Notes: a model not told the origin generated them from the sequence alone. Counted from the first letter of the stretch, positions 43,425 to 53,065 are shown. The stretch: 64,000 nt of DNA from Flavobacteriaceae bacterium (GCA_024640565.1 JAHEET010000001.1:186001-250000); one strand, 5' to 3'. Numbers and translations: made by a program.

Positions 43425-44003
43425 TTATAAATCCACCAATGCTTCATAAAGTTTATGCACAGGCAATCCTACCACATTAAAAAAACTACCTTCTATTTTA
43501 TCAATAGCTATAAAACCAATCCACTCCTGAATTCCATAGGCTCCAGCCTTGTCAAAAGGTTGGTAAGTGTCAATGTAATAATTGATTTCTTCGTCAGAAA
43601 TTTCTTTGAAATAAACAACCGTTACATCATGCACCAGCTTCTGAAAATCGATACCTCGTATTGAAATGGAAGTCATTACTTCATGTTTCTTACCAGAAAG
43701 GGCGCGGAGCATCTTAAAAGCATCTTGCCTGTCTTTGGGTTTTCCCAAAGCTTTTCCATCTAGCCAAACTATGGTATCTGAGGTGATCAGCAAATCGTTT
43801 TCTTTTAAATTGGTAAAGGATTTTGATTTTAAATCGGCCAAATAATCAGTAATGGCAAGTCCTTTCAATGAGGAAGGATATACTTCTTTTACATCTTTTA
43901 ATTCAATGGTAAATGTAATGTCTAAATCCTTGAAGAATTGCTGTCTTCTTGGAGATCCAGAAGCCAAAATAATATGGTAATTTTTTAATTTTTCGTGTAA
44001 CAT
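43425..44003 (-). CDS. maf: Maf-family nucleotide pyrophosphatase
   Basis: 192 residues. The Maf fold signature is ILASGSPRRQQFFKDL at the N-terminus (the ASxSPRR motif) and SDTIVWLDGKALGKP with catalytic Asp; KHEVMTSISI and the YGIQEW block follow. Maf proteins hydrolyse dTTP/UTP or modified nucleotides. It lies 25 bases after smpB, in the same direction. Confidence 0.92.
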   Translation of the reverse strand: MLHEKLKNYHIILASGSPRRQQFFKDLDITFTIELKDVKEVYPSSLKGLAITDYLADLKSKSFTNLKENDLLITSDTIVWLDGKALGKPKDRQDAFKMLRALSGKKHEVMTSISIRGIDFQKLVHDVTVVYFKEISDEEINYYIDTYQPFDKAGAYGIQEWIGFIAIDKIEGSFFNVVGLPVHKLYEALVDL

Positions 44004-44028
44004 CTTGTTGCCTTTAGATTCGGAATCG

Positions 44029-44493
44029 CTAATTGAAGTTCTTTTTAATTCTGGCCAAATCTCGTTTATTGTCTCGGTCTTTTAATACTTCACGCTTGTC
44101 ATGAGTTTGTTTTCCTTTCGCCAATGCAATCTCCAATTTAGCAAAACCGTTTGCATTGATAAACAAACGCAAAGGAACAATTGTATTTCCTTTTGCCTCT
44201 ACATCTCTTTTAAGTTTTTTAAGTTCCCGTTTGTTTAAGAGTAACTTTCGTTCACTTTTGGGCTTGTGATTGAATTGATGCCCATAGATATATTCTTCAA
44301 TATACATGTTAACAACAAACAATTCTCCCCGTTCATTAAACTCGCAAAAACTCTCGGTAATTCTAGCCTTGCTTTGTCGAATTGATTTTATTTCAGTACC
44401 CGTTAATTGAATTCCAGCAACTAATTTGTCGAGAATTTCATATTCAAAACGCGCCTTTTTATTTTGTATGTTGATGTTTTTTTGAACAGTCAT
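44029..44493 (-). CDS. smpB: SsrA-binding protein SmpB
   Basis: 154 residues, the partner of tmRNA in ribosome rescue. N-terminus INIQNKKARFEYEILDKLVAGIQLTGTEIKSIR (short piece AGIQLTGTEIKSIRQ) and IYGHQFNHKPKSERKLLL are canonical; the basic C-terminus LKDRDNKRDLARIKKN extends into the mRNA channel. tmRNA itself is not in the window. Confidence 0.95.
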   Translation of the reverse strand: MTVQKNINIQNKKARFEYEILDKLVAGIQLTGTEIKSIRQSKARITESFCEFNERGELFVVNMYIEEYIYGHQFNHKPKSERKLLLNKRELKKLKRDVEAKGNTIVPLRLFINANGFAKLEIALAKGKQTHDKREVLKDRDNKRDLARIKKNFN

Positions 44494-44640
44494 TGACTGG
44501 ATTTTAGAATCGTTACTGCTTGTAAATGGCTTTTTTTTTTTGGATAAAAGCCAGCGACCAATTATTTAACAAAGATACAGTTTTGATTAAGATTAAGATG
44601 TGTAATTTAGCAGTCAATTTATGCTCTAAAATTCATCCCA

Positions 44641-45387
44641 ATGACTCGCTTTTTTTTGCTACTGACTTGCACACTTATAATTTCTTGTGGAAAGTGGAAA
44701 CCTTCGCTTACTGCGCAACAAATTGTAGATAAAACCCTCGTTCGTTCTGGGGCGGACAAGGTTGCCAATGCCCAAATTGAGTTTCAATTTAGAGATAAAA
44801 AATATACGGCATTCCGACAAAAGGGAACATTTGTTTTGGATCGAACTGCAGGCAATACTGGGTCCAGAGAAAGGGATGTCCTATCCAATAAAGGGTTTCA
44901 GCGGTTTAAGGAGGGAGTTCCCATGACCGTGTCGGATAGCATGGCCCAAAAATATCGAAATTTAATTAATTCTGTTCATTACTTTTCTGTATTGCCTTTT
45001 GGACTCAATGATAAAGCGGTAAAAAAGCAACTATTGCCCTCTGCCGTTGTTGCCGGAAAGGACTACTACAAAATTAGGATTACATTTTCGGAAGCGGGTG
45101 GAGGAGAAGATTTTGAAGATGTATTTGTGTATTGGATTGGAAAAGAAGATTTTTTAATTGACTATTTGGCCTATACATTTCATACAAATGGGGGTGGAAA
45201 ACGCTTTCGAGTACTAAAAGAGCAATGCAATATAAAAGGAATACGATTTGTTGATTACCACAATTATCAACCGGTAGATCTTAAAATCCCACTGATCGAT
45301 TTGGATCTTGCCTTTGATAAAAAACAATTAAAAAAAGTATCAGAAATTATCCTAGAAAACATTGAAGTAACGCTTTTAAAAGATTAA
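44641..45387 (+). CDS. Lipoprotein of the DUF6503 type
   Basis: 248 residues. Signal peptide with lipobox IISC (Cys near 16). The start fits SLTAQQIVDKTLVRSGADK, after which sequence alternates as in an LolA/LppX-like beta fold. I recall similar flavobacterial proteins as DUF6503, but the label is from memory. Likely an outer-membrane-associated lipid or ligand carrier; function unknown. The methyltransferase gene starts 1 base after its stop. Confidence 0.68.
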   Translation: MTRFFLLLTCTLIISCGKWKPSLTAQQIVDKTLVRSGADKVANAQIEFQFRDKKYTAFRQKGTFVLDRTAGNTGSRERDVLSNKGFQRFKEGVPMTVSDSMAQKYRNLINSVHYFSVLPFGLNDKAVKKQLLPSAVVAGKDYYKIRITFSEAGGGEDFEDVFVYWIGKEDFLIDYLAYTFHTNGGGKRFRVLKEQCNIKGIRFVDYHNYQPVDLKIPLIDLDLAFDKKQLKKVSEIILENIEVTLLKD

Positions 45388-45388
45388 A

Positions 45389-46210
45389 ATGAGCAAAAAC
45401 GAACTCATCAGTAAAACATTAAACGATTTTTACACCAAGGCCTCCGAAGAAACACGCTTGGACAGCGGCATGGGTTTTTTTGAATTTGAACGGATCAAGT
45501 CGCTTATTGAAAGGCATCTTTATAAAACCAATGCAACAATTGTTGATGTGGGTGGTGGTACTGGGAAATACAGTGAATGGTTGGCAAATATGGGGCATGA
45601 TGTGCATTTGATAGAACCCTTAGAAAAACACCTCAAACTAGCACAAAAACGCGCTCAGCAATCAAAAAATCCTTTTTCGGTGACTTTAGGAGAATCGCGA
45701 AATCTCGAACTTAACAATGCGTTCGCTGATTTGGTCATCTTACACGGCCCTCTATATCACCTTCAAGAAAAAGAAGATCGATTGCAAACCATTCAAGAAG
45801 CAAAAAGAGTATTGAAAAAAGGAGGCATTGTTTTGGGTTTTGCCATCAATTCCGCTGCATCAACCGTAGCAGGCTTACTGCAAGGACTTATTCATAAAAA
45901 ACCTTTTTTTGACATGTGTAAGACAGTGCTAACTTCTGGAATACACAATCCGCCAAAGGAATTTCCTTGGTTATTGGCCGATGGGTATTACCACAAGCCA
46001 AAACAATTAAAAAAAGAATTCACTTCTCAAGGCTTGGAGATCGTTAATTTGCTTGCAGTGGAAGGGATGATTTGGTTGGACAATGAATACTTTGCAAGCA
46101 TGCTACATCCTCAAAAGAAAAAAACCTTATTGTCACTTTTAGAAGTTACCGAAAAAGACGAATCAGTATTGGCTTTTAGTCCGCACATGCTGTTGGTTGC
46201 AAAAAAGTAA
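45389..46210 (+). CDS. Class I SAM-dependent methyltransferase
   Basis: 273 residues. Motif I is IVDVGGGTGKYSEWLA (about 50-65), followed by the acidic IEPLEKH at the end of beta 2 and LHGPLYHLQEKEDR as motif IV. The N-terminal cap (about 1-45) is helical, as in ubiquinone/menaquinone or small-molecule methyltransferases. The substrate is not predictable. It is coupled to the lipoprotein gene upstream (1 base apart) and convergent with the phosphatase gene (3 bases). Confidence 0.85.
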   Translation: MSKNELISKTLNDFYTKASEETRLDSGMGFFEFERIKSLIERHLYKTNATIVDVGGGTGKYSEWLANMGHDVHLIEPLEKHLKLAQKRAQQSKNPFSVTLGESRNLELNNAFADLVILHGPLYHLQEKEDRLQTIQEAKRVLKKGGIVLGFAINSAASTVAGLLQGLIHKKPFFDMCKTVLTSGIHNPPKEFPWLLADGYYHKPKQLKKEFTSQGLEIVNLLAVEGMIWLDNEYFASMLHPQKKKTLLSLLEVTEKDESVLAFSPHMLLVAKK

Positions 46211-46212
46211 TC

Positions 46213-46707
46213 TTATTCCAATACTTCGATCCTACTTGTTCTTTTTGTTCCAACCACAGTAACAATATAAAGGCTTGCATTGTCATGATTATCCATGTTT
46301 TTGTACTGCTCTTTTCCTAAAATCTTATTGGCAAATACAGGGGTTGTATTGCTATGACCAACAATTAAGACCGTTTTCCCTTTTGTTGCTGTAACAAAAT
46401 CTTCTGTATACATCTTTCTGGGATCGTACTGTAAAATGGGGAGTTTTTTTTCCGCAGCTGTTGGGGTAGCAGTTTGTAGGGTTCTATTATAATTTGTAGA
46501 ATACACGGCATCCAACGTAATATTTTTAAAATAACCGGCCCAATTTGAAGCTCTTTTTTTTCCAGCTTCGTTTAAATCGGGATTGCGATTTGTTGCATCG
46601 GTTCTTACTTTTTCTGCATGACGAATTAAATAATAAGTCGTTGTTTCTTCCGGAGTACAAGAGAGCAGTGCAATTAAAACAAAAAGAAAGAGGGAGTTTT
46701 TTTTCAT
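46213..46707 (-). CDS. Histidine phosphatase superfamily lipoprotein (SixA-like)
   Basis: 164 residues with a lipoprotein signal peptide (LIALLSC, Cys near 18). The RHG-type motif is YYLIRHAEKVR (catalytic His about 30), followed by YSTNYNRTLQTATPTA and the second catalytic His in VLIVGHSNTTP. It is therefore an envelope-anchored phosphatase of the SixA/phosphoglycerate-mutase-like group; the substrate is unknown. It lies downstream of clpB, beyond a terminator. Confidence 0.85.
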   Translation of the reverse strand: MKKNSLFLFVLIALLSCTPEETTTYYLIRHAEKVRTDATNRNPDLNEAGKKRASNWAGYFKNITLDAVYSTNYNRTLQTATPTAAEKKLPILQYDPRKMYTEDFVTATKGKTVLIVGHSNTTPVFANKILGKEQYKNMDNHDNASLYIVTVVGTKRTSRIEVLE

Positions 46708-46744
46708 CAGGGTTTACTTTAAGCAACGAATATACATAAAATCA

Positions 46745-46776
46745 AAAAAGTGATGTCTTTTAAAACATCACTTTTT
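46745..46776. terminator. Rho-independent bidirectional terminator between clpB and the phosphatase gene
   Basis: A 12-bp perfect stem, AAAAAGTGATGT (46745-46756) with ACATCACTTTTT (46765-46776), 8-base loop. It ends clpB on the minus strand. Confidence 0.85.
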
Positions 46777-46797
46777 GGCAGATTTATTCGGTATGTA

Positions 46798-49407
46798 TTA
46801 TAAACTTTTCACCAAGTCAGATTGATTTCTAAACACGAGTTGATCGTCAAAACAATCCAATAAGATGATACTATCGGTTGTTATTTTTCCGGCTAAAATT
46901 TCTTTCGAAAGTGTATTTAATACTTCTTTTTGAAGTACTCTTTTTACTGGTCTTGCACCAAACTCTGGTTGGTATCCTTTCATGGCGAGGTATTCGATGG
47001 CCTCATCTGTAGAATCCATAGTGATTTTTTGTTGATCTATCCTTTTTTTCAATTCTTCAAATTGTAATTTTACAATTTGAAAAATAGCAGCTTTGTTTAA
47101 AGGTGTAAAGAGTAGGATGTCATCGATTCGATTCAAAAATTCAGGCCTTACAGTTTTTTTCAACAGTCCGAGTACTTCAGTTTTTGTAGCCTCTGAAATC
47201 ACTCCTGTTACTGTTTTTGAAGCTTCAAATTTCTCTTGAATCATAGCACTTCCCAGATTCGAGGTCATGATGATGATGGTATTTTTAAAATCGGCTACAC
47301 GTCCTTTATTATCCGTTAATCTTCCTTCATCTAATACTTGTAGTAAAACATTGAAAGTGTCTGAGTGCGCTTTTTCAATTTCATCCAATAAGACCACAGA
47401 ATAAGGTCTTCTTCGAACAGCTTCTGTCAATTGCCCCCCTTCATCATAGCCAACATATCCTGGAGGTGCGCCTACCAATCTGCTTACAGAATGCCGCTCT
47501 TGGTATTCGCTCATATCGATTCTTGTCATGGCATTTTCATCATCAAACAAATAACCAGCCAAAGCTCTTGCCAATTCTGTTTTTCCAACCCCTGTTGTTC
47601 CCAAAAACAAGAAGCTTCCAATGGGTTTGTTTGGCTGTTGCAACCCAGCTTTCGACCTTCTAACTGCATCGGAAATAGCCGTAATTGCCTCTTCCTGACC
47701 CACGATTTTTTTGCGCAATTCATCTTCCAAATGCAATAATTTTTCACGTTCGGATTGTACCATTTTTTTGACTGGAATACCGGTCCATTTGCCAACAACT
47801 TCAGCAATATCATCCAAGACAACTTCTTCTTTAATGATCGAGTTTTCGGATTGATTTTCTCGCAAATGATCTTGCAGGGCTTCTAATTGATCCTGTGCTT
47901 CTTTAATTTTACCATATCTAATCTCTGCCACTTTACCATAGTTTCCTTCGCGTGCAGCTTTTTCAGCCGCTATTTTAAAGTTCTCTATGGCCAGTTTTGC
48001 ATGCTGAATATTATCAACTACATTTTTTTCAGATTTCCATTTGGCATTAATTTCGTTTCGGGCTTCTTTAAAATTGCCCAATTCTGCGCGCAAACCTCTC
48101 AGTTTTGTTTCATCTTTTTCACGTTTAATGGCTTCAATTTCAATTTCTAATTGCATTATTTTACGATCCAAAACATCCAGTTCTTCAGGTTTGGAGTTGA
48201 TTTCCATTCGCAATTTTGAAGCTGCTTCATCCATAAGATCAATTGCTTTGTCTGGTAAAAAACGGTTGGTTATGTACCGTTGCGATAAGGTTACAGCACC
48301 AATAATGGCCTCATCCTTAATACGAACTTTGTGATGTGTTTCATATTTTTCTTTAATACCTCGCAAAATTGAAATTGCACTCTCTGTATCTGGTTCGTTT
48401 ACTACGATTTTTTGAAAACGTCTTTCGAGTGCTTTGTCTTTTTCAAAATGTTTTTGATATTCGTCTAAGGTAGTCGCACCTATTGCGCGTAATTCTCCAC
48501 GAGCCAATGCAGGTTTTAAGATGTTCGCAGCGTCCATGGCTCCATTTCCACCACCAGCACCAACCAAGGTGTGAATTTCATCTATGAATAAAACAATGTC
48601 TCCATTGGAAGTAGTAACTTCTTTGATGACCGCCTTTAAACGTTCTTCAAACTCTCCTTTGTATTTAGCACCTGCAATTAAGGCTCCCATATCCAAAGAA
48701 AAAATGAGTTTGTCTTTTAGGTTTTCGGGCACATCTCCATCCACAATTCGGTGTGCCAATCCTTCTGCAATTGCTGTTTTACCGGTCCCTGGCTCTCCAA
48801 CCAAAATAGGATTGTTTTTGGTTCTACGAGAAAGAATTTGAAGCAAGCGTCTTATTTCATCATCCCTACCAATAACAGGGTCTAGTTGATTGTCTTTCGC
48901 TAACTGATTTAAATTTTTAGCGTATTTGTGCAACGAATTGTAGGTTTCTTCTGCATTTTGAGAAGTCACTCGTTCGCCTTTTCTTAGTTCTTTAATACAT
49001 TGTTCCAACTCTTTTTCGGTAGCGCCGAAATCTTTTAAAATTTGTGATATGGTACTTTTTGATTTAAAAATACTGAGGATTAAATGTTCGATGGAAATAA
49101 ATTCATCTTTCATTTTTTTTGCAATTACGCTTGCCTCGGTTAAACTTTTACTTGCGTTTCTGGAAAGGACTATATCGGCTCCTGTAACTTTAGGAACATG
49201 CGCTAGATGTTTTTCCAATGTCTGCATTACAAGTACCATGTTTATGTTTAATTTTTTAAGGGTAAACGGAAGTACATTTTCATCAACTTGAATCAATGCT
49301 TTAAAAAGATGTTCATTTTCTATCTGATTGTGCCCAAATGCTTGTGCAATTTCTTGAGACAATTGTATTGTTTCCTGTGCTTTGGTTGTAAAATTATTGA
49401 TATTCAT
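46798..49407 (-). CDS. clpB: ATP-dependent disaggregase ClpB
   Basis: 869-residue Hsp100. Domains: N-terminal Clp repeat domain (about 1-145), NBD1 with Walker A GEPGTGKTAIAEGL (about 202-215) and Walker B FIDEIHTLVGAG, a long coiled-coil M-domain (about 400-525, EIEIEAIKREKDETKL; short piece KDETKLRGL) that marks ClpB rather than ClpA/C, NBD2 with GTTGVGKTELARAL (about 600-613) and LLDEIEKAH, and the D2 C-terminal domain. It works with DnaK/DnaJ. It is monocistronic; no HrcA/CIRCE inverted repeat was seen upstream. Confidence 0.96.
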   Translation of the reverse strand: MNINNFTTKAQETIQLSQEIAQAFGHNQIENEHLFKALIQVDENVLPFTLKKLNINMVLVMQTLEKHLAHVPKVTGADIVLSRNASKSLTEASVIAKKMKDEFISIEHLILSIFKSKSTISQILKDFGATEKELEQCIKELRKGERVTSQNAEETYNSLHKYAKNLNQLAKDNQLDPVIGRDDEIRRLLQILSRRTKNNPILVGEPGTGKTAIAEGLAHRIVDGDVPENLKDKLIFSLDMGALIAGAKYKGEFEERLKAVIKEVTTSNGDIVLFIDEIHTLVGAGGGNGAMDAANILKPALARGELRAIGATTLDEYQKHFEKDKALERRFQKIVVNEPDTESAISILRGIKEKYETHHKVRIKDEAIIGAVTLSQRYITNRFLPDKAIDLMDEAASKLRMEINSKPEELDVLDRKIMQLEIEIEAIKREKDETKLRGLRAELGNFKEARNEINAKWKSEKNVVDNIQHAKLAIENFKIAAEKAAREGNYGKVAEIRYGKIKEAQDQLEALQDHLRENQSENSIIKEEVVLDDIAEVVGKWTGIPVKKMVQSEREKLLHLEDELRKKIVGQEEAITAISDAVRRSKAGLQQPNKPIGSFLFLGTTGVGKTELARALAGYLFDDENAMTRIDMSEYQERHSVSRLVGAPPGYVGYDEGGQLTEAVRRRPYSVVLLDEIEKAHSDTFNVLLQVLDEGRLTDNKGRVADFKNTIIIMTSNLGSAMIQEKFEASKTVTGVISEATKTEVLGLLKKTVRPEFLNRIDDILLFTPLNKAAIFQIVKLQFEELKKRIDQQKITMDSTDEAIEYLAMKGYQPEFGARPVKRVLQKEVLNTLSKEILAGKITTDSIILLDCFDDQLVFRNQSDLVKSL

Positions 49408-49506
49408 TTTTTTTCTTTTTTCTTACAAATGCAATTCTAATACCATTTGAAAAATTTAGTAAAATCAAGTCATTATGTCGTGTTGTAGCTTGGAATTACT
49501 GACTTT

Positions 49507-49534
49507 TTGACTTAATAAAAGTTTCCTACATTTG
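49507..49534 (+). promoter_or_regulatory. Bacteroidota-type promoter of the ytxJ-like gene
   Basis: TTG at 49507-49509 and -7 box TACATTTG at 49527-49534, 17-base spacing; the ATG at 49563 lies 28 bases further. Both elements match the consensus. Confidence 0.6.
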
Positions 49535-49562
49535 CAGTCAATTAAAAAATAAAAAGACAGCT

Positions 49563-49958
49563 ATGGGATTGTTAGACGGAGTTTTTAAGCGTAACAAAAA
49601 AGAAAAAGCAATTGCAGCAACATGGATCAACTGGATCCCTTTTACCGAAATAGCGCAATTGAATTCGATCAAAGCAACTTCTGAGAATGAATTTGTTTTA
49701 ATTTTTAAGCATTCTACTCGTTGCGGAATTAGCAGCAGGGTTCTCAAACAATTTGAAAACTTGTTTACAGCGGAGACAAAGCAATTAAAAGTTTATTATT
49801 TAGATCTTTTAAACCATCGAAATATTTCGGATGAAGTTAGTGCTTGTTTCCAGGTGGTCCATCAATCTCCGCAATTAATTGTAGTTCGAAATGGCGTTTC
49901 TGTAGCGCATTCTTCACATCATGAGATCCTTGAAACAAATTTATCAAAATTTCAATAG
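49563..49958 (+). CDS. ytxJ: Bacillithiol system redox-active protein YtxJ-like (DUF2847)
   Basis: 131-residue thioredoxin-fold protein. The single-cysteine active site is HSTRCGISSRVLKQFE (about 51-66) with the TRCGIS core of YtxJ, and YYLDLLNHRNIS and QLIVVRNGVSVAHSSH (thioredoxin cis-Pro region SPQLIV) follow. It is thought to de-bacillithiolate proteins like a monothiol glutaredoxin. Bacillithiol use in flavobacteria is family knowledge; the biosynthesis genes are not in the window. Confidence 0.85.
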   Translation: MGLLDGVFKRNKKEKAIAATWINWIPFTEIAQLNSIKATSENEFVLIFKHSTRCGISSRVLKQFENLFTAETKQLKVYYLDLLNHRNISDEVSACFQVVHQSPQLIVVRNGVSVAHSSHHEILETNLSKFQ

Positions 49959-49989
49959 CTTAAAGTAGTGAAAAACCTATTTTAAGTCT

Positions 49990-49997
49990 TATTTTTG
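49990..49997 (+). promoter_or_regulatory. -7 box (TATTTTTG) just upstream of the SF2 helicase start
   Basis: Exact TAnnTTTG match. It overlaps a potential TTG start at 49995, which argues that translation begins later (TTG at 50019). Confidence 0.4.
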
Positions 49998-50018
49998 TAT
50001 TTCAAAATTTTTAAAGTC

Positions 50019-51563
50019 TTGGCAGAAATTAGCAGCTTAAAGAATACCTCAGGAAAAGAATTATACAATTATCAACGGGATGCCATCACGGAAATCTTTC
50101 AACGTTTTGAGAACGCAAGTGACGATTATCACTTGTTATATCAGCTTCCAACAGGAGGGGGTAAAACCGTTATTTTTTCTGAAATTGTAAGACGTTATAT
50201 TGCGACCTACAAAAAGAAAGTACTGGTGTTAACGCACCGAATAGAACTTAGCAAGCAAACGTCAAACATGCTCAGTGAGTTTGGAGTTGAAAACAAAATT
50301 ATTAACAGTACTGCACAACTAGACGACCAGCACAAATATGATTGTTTTGTTGCCATGGTGGAGACTTTGAAAAACAGATTGAATGATGAAAAGCTTGATA
50401 TTTCTGATATTGGTTTGATCATTGTTGATGAGGCGCATTATAATTCTTTTACAAAGATTTTTAAGTTTTTTGAAAATTCCATGATCTTAGGAGTCACAGC
50501 AACTCCTTTGAGCTCCAACATTAAGTTGCCCATGTATGAAAATTATCAGGAGCTATTTGTAGGGGAAACCATTCAGCATCTCATTGATAACCATTATTTG
50601 GCTAGCGCAAATTTACATTCCTTTAATGTAGGGTTAACCTCACTAGAAGTAGGTGCAAATGGAGATTATACTGTAAAATCTTCGGAAGATTTGTATACCA
50701 ATTCAGACATGTTGACAAAGCTTGTAGAAGCTTATGAAGCAACTTCCAAAGGAAAAAAAACACTGATTTTTAATAATGGAATTAATACTTCGATTCAAGT
50801 ATTTGAGGCTTTCAAAAAGGCAGGATATCCAATTGCACATCTAGACAATACCAATACAAAAAAAGAACGTGACTTTATTCTTACTTGGTTTAAGAAAACT
50901 CCCAATGCGATTATTACCTCTGTAAGTATTTTAACTACCGGTTTTGATGAACCTACCATTGAATCAATTATTTTAAACAGAGCGACAAAATCACTGACAT
51001 TGTATTATCAAATGATTGGACGTGGGTCTCGAATTTTAGACAACAAAAATACTTTTGATGTTGTAGATTTGGGAAATAACTTTCACCGTTTTGGCGCTTG
51101 GGGTGCAGACTTAGATTGGCAAAAGATGTTCAAGTCACCCGATTATTACTTAGATGCTATTCTTTCCGATGAAGATATTGAAAGTACCTTTCGGTATGAG
51201 TTTCCTACCAATCTAAAGAAAGATTTCGAAAAATCTACGGATACCTATTTTGATGTAAAAAAGGTCTATATTGATACAATCCGAAATGGAGAATCATCCA
51301 AACGGGTACTAGAAAAATCCATTGTGCATCATGCAAAAATGTGTATCGAAAATAGTGAAGATGTTTTTGATGCTTTACTCTTGGCAAAGAAAATAGGAGC
51401 TGAGATTGACGATCGCATCAACCGGTACGCCAAATGTATTTCAAAAAGTACGCATAATTTTGTTACTTGGTTAAAAGAGGATTATCGTAAAAAGTTAAAA
51501 TCCTATCTCCGTGAAAATTTTGATAGAGATTTTGAAAAAATTCATGGACATCCCCCCATTTAA
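50019..51563 (+). CDS. SF2 DEAD/DEAH helicase, type I/III restriction-subunit-like
   Basis: 514 residues from a TTG at 50019 (MAEISSLKNTSGK); the frame is open upstream, but the -7 box covers an earlier TTG. Motifs: LYNYQRDAITEI (Q motif), LPTGGGKTVIFSE (I), LTHRIELSKQ, VDEAHYNSF (DEAH, motif II), GVTATP (III), TLIFNNGINT (IV), SILTTGFDEP (V) and QMIGRGSRI (VI). The C-terminal part (about 400-514) is helical and unassigned. It is of the UvrB/restriction-subunit-R type, and no methyltransferase or specificity subunit lies nearby, so a DNA-repair or RNA role is as likely as restriction. Confidence 0.83.
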   Translation: MAEISSLKNTSGKELYNYQRDAITEIFQRFENASDDYHLLYQLPTGGGKTVIFSEIVRRYIATYKKKVLVLTHRIELSKQTSNMLSEFGVENKIINSTAQLDDQHKYDCFVAMVETLKNRLNDEKLDISDIGLIIVDEAHYNSFTKIFKFFENSMILGVTATPLSSNIKLPMYENYQELFVGETIQHLIDNHYLASANLHSFNVGLTSLEVGANGDYTVKSSEDLYTNSDMLTKLVEAYEATSKGKKTLIFNNGINTSIQVFEAFKKAGYPIAHLDNTNTKKERDFILTWFKKTPNAIITSVSILTTGFDEPTIESIILNRATKSLTLYYQMIGRGSRILDNKNTFDVVDLGNNFHRFGAWGADLDWQKMFKSPDYYLDAILSDEDIESTFRYEFPTNLKKDFEKSTDTYFDVKKVYIDTIRNGESSKRVLEKSIVHHAKMCIENSEDVFDALLLAKKIGAEIDDRINRYAKCISKSTHNFVTWLKEDYRKKLKSYLRENFDRDFEKIHGHPPI

Positions 51564-51572
51564 GAATAAGAA

Positions 51573-51608
51573 ACCAAAAAAAGCGCTGTTAATAGCGCTT
51601 TTTTTGGT
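51573..51608. terminator. Strong bidirectional rho-independent terminator
   Basis: A 15-bp perfect stem ACCAAAAAAAGCGCT (51573-51587) with its complement (51594-51608), loop GTTAAT; T-run on both strands. It separates the helicase (+) and the fumarylacetoacetase gene (-). Confidence 0.9.
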
Positions 51609-51621
51609 ATTTCTAAAAAAT

Positions 51622-52899
51622 TTATTTGGCTGGCAATACTTTACCAACACATTCGCCAAATCCAATTCGTACATTCTCGTTTTCACAATGTGCACGCATA
51701 ATCACCGTATCATGATCTTTGATAAATGTACGTGTGGTTCCATCTTTTAGCTTAATGGGGTTTTGACCTTTCCATGTCAATTCTAACATTGAACCATAAC
51801 TATCCTTTGTAGGCCCAGAAATGGTTCCAGAACCCATCATATCACCCGCTTCTACTGGACAACCATTGACAGTGTGATGGGCCAATTGTTGTGCCATGGT
51901 CCAATACATGTATTTAAAATTTGATTTTGAAAGAATGGTTTCTTCACCATTTTCTGGCTGAATACCAACTTGCAAATGAATGTCATAACTCCCTTTTCCT
52001 TGTTGCTTTAAATAGTCCAAAGGAGGATGTACTTGTTTTGGATTGTCGGTTTTAAAGGGTGCTAAAGCATCTAAAGTAACAATCCAAGGAGAAATGGTAG
52101 AGGCAAAGCTTTTACCCAAAAAGGGGCCGAGAGGCACATATTCCCAGGCTTGAATGTCTCTTGCCGACCAATCATTAAATTGGACCAATCCAAAAATATG
52201 CTCTTCTGCTTCATCAATAGGAATGCGCTCTCCCAACACATTCGCATCGGTAGTTATAAAAGCCATTTCCAATTCGAAATCTAATAATTTTGTAGGACCA
52301 AATCCAGGGGTGTTGCTTCCTGCTGCGGGTTTGGTTTGTCCATATGGTCTTCGAATAGGAGTTCCAGAAGGAATAATCGATGAACTCCTTCCATGATATC
52401 CAATTGGGATGTGAAGCCAATTAGGCAACAGTGCATTTTCTGGATCTCTAAATAAAGAACCTACATTAGTGGCGTGTTCTTTACTGGCGTAAAAATCGGT
52501 ATAATCTCCTACAGAAACGGGCAATAGCATTTCTATTTCGTCCATGCCAAATATTACATGTGCTTTGTGTTTTCCATGGTCTCGAAGTTTTTCATTTGTG
52601 AGATCAAAAATATCAGCAATTCTATTTCGAACCAAGCGCCATGTTTTTCGGCCATCTGCAATAAAATCGTTTAAACTATCTTGTAAAAATATATCGTCAG
52701 TGAGTGGAATGCCCTCAAAATACCCCAATTGATGTAAGGCTCCCAAATCGATTGCAAAATCTCCAATCCTAGTTCCTATGGTGATGATGTCCTCTTTGGT
52801 GATAAATACACCAAAAGGAATATTTTGAATTGGAAAATCGGAATTGTTATTGACATGCAACCAAGTTTTTCTGTTCGGATTGTTTGCTGTTATGATCAT
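51622..52899 (-). CDS. fahA: Fumarylacetoacetase
   Basis: 425 residues from the ATG at 52899 (MIITANNPNRKTWLHV), since the extra 15 residues of the longer frame are unlike the family. The last step of tyrosine/homogentisate degradation, giving fumarate and acetoacetate. HIPIGYHGRSSSIIPSG is the conserved segment around the substrate loop; DFELEMAFI and GLVQFNDWSARDIQAWEYVPLGPFLGKSF (short pieces NDWSARDIQAW, GPFLGKSF) carry metal ligands. The homogentisate dioxygenase gene is not in this window. Confidence 0.93.
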   Translation of the reverse strand: MIITANNPNRKTWLHVNNNSDFPIQNIPFGVFITKEDIITIGTRIGDFAIDLGALHQLGYFEGIPLTDDIFLQDSLNDFIADGRKTWRLVRNRIADIFDLTNEKLRDHGKHKAHVIFGMDEIEMLLPVSVGDYTDFYASKEHATNVGSLFRDPENALLPNWLHIPIGYHGRSSSIIPSGTPIRRPYGQTKPAAGSNTPGFGPTKLLDFELEMAFITTDANVLGERIPIDEAEEHIFGLVQFNDWSARDIQAWEYVPLGPFLGKSFASTISPWIVTLDALAPFKTDNPKQVHPPLDYLKQQGKGSYDIHLQVGIQPENGEETILSKSNFKYMYWTMAQQLAHHTVNGCPVEAGDMMGSGTISGPTKDSYGSMLELTWKGQNPIKLKDGTTRTFIKDHDTVIMRAHCENENVRIGFGECVGKVLPAK

Positions 52900-52920
52900 T
52901 TTTATTTTTTTAATTTGAAT

Positions 52921-52928
52921 CAAATTTA
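52921..52928 (-). promoter_or_regulatory. -7 box (TAAATTTG on the minus strand) of the fumarylacetoacetase gene
   Basis: CAAATTTA on the + strand; 21 bases upstream of the ATG at 52899. A CAA (TTG on the minus strand) stands 24 bases away. Confidence 0.45.
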
Positions 52929-53065
52929 TGCATTTTTTTTTCATTATATCTTCAAAAAATAAGCAATAATCTATTTTTAATCCCTCTTTTTTTTGGATTC
53001 AATAATTGTTAATAGAAATGTTCAAAATATCTAAAAAACAGCTTTACTGAACGTTTGATTTTCAG

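Noticed and set aside
44526-44732. ORF of 68 codons upstream of the DUF6503-like lipoprotein
   Set aside because: Overlaps the lipoprotein start in another frame; poor composition, no family features.
48041-48334. Plus-strand ORFs inside clpB
   Set aside because: Antisense shadows of the ClpB coiled coil; no promoter box or motif.
49995-50018. TTG start of the SF2 helicase at 49995
   Set aside because: It lies inside an exact -7 box (49990-49997), so it is unlikely to be translated; TTG at 50019 is preferred.
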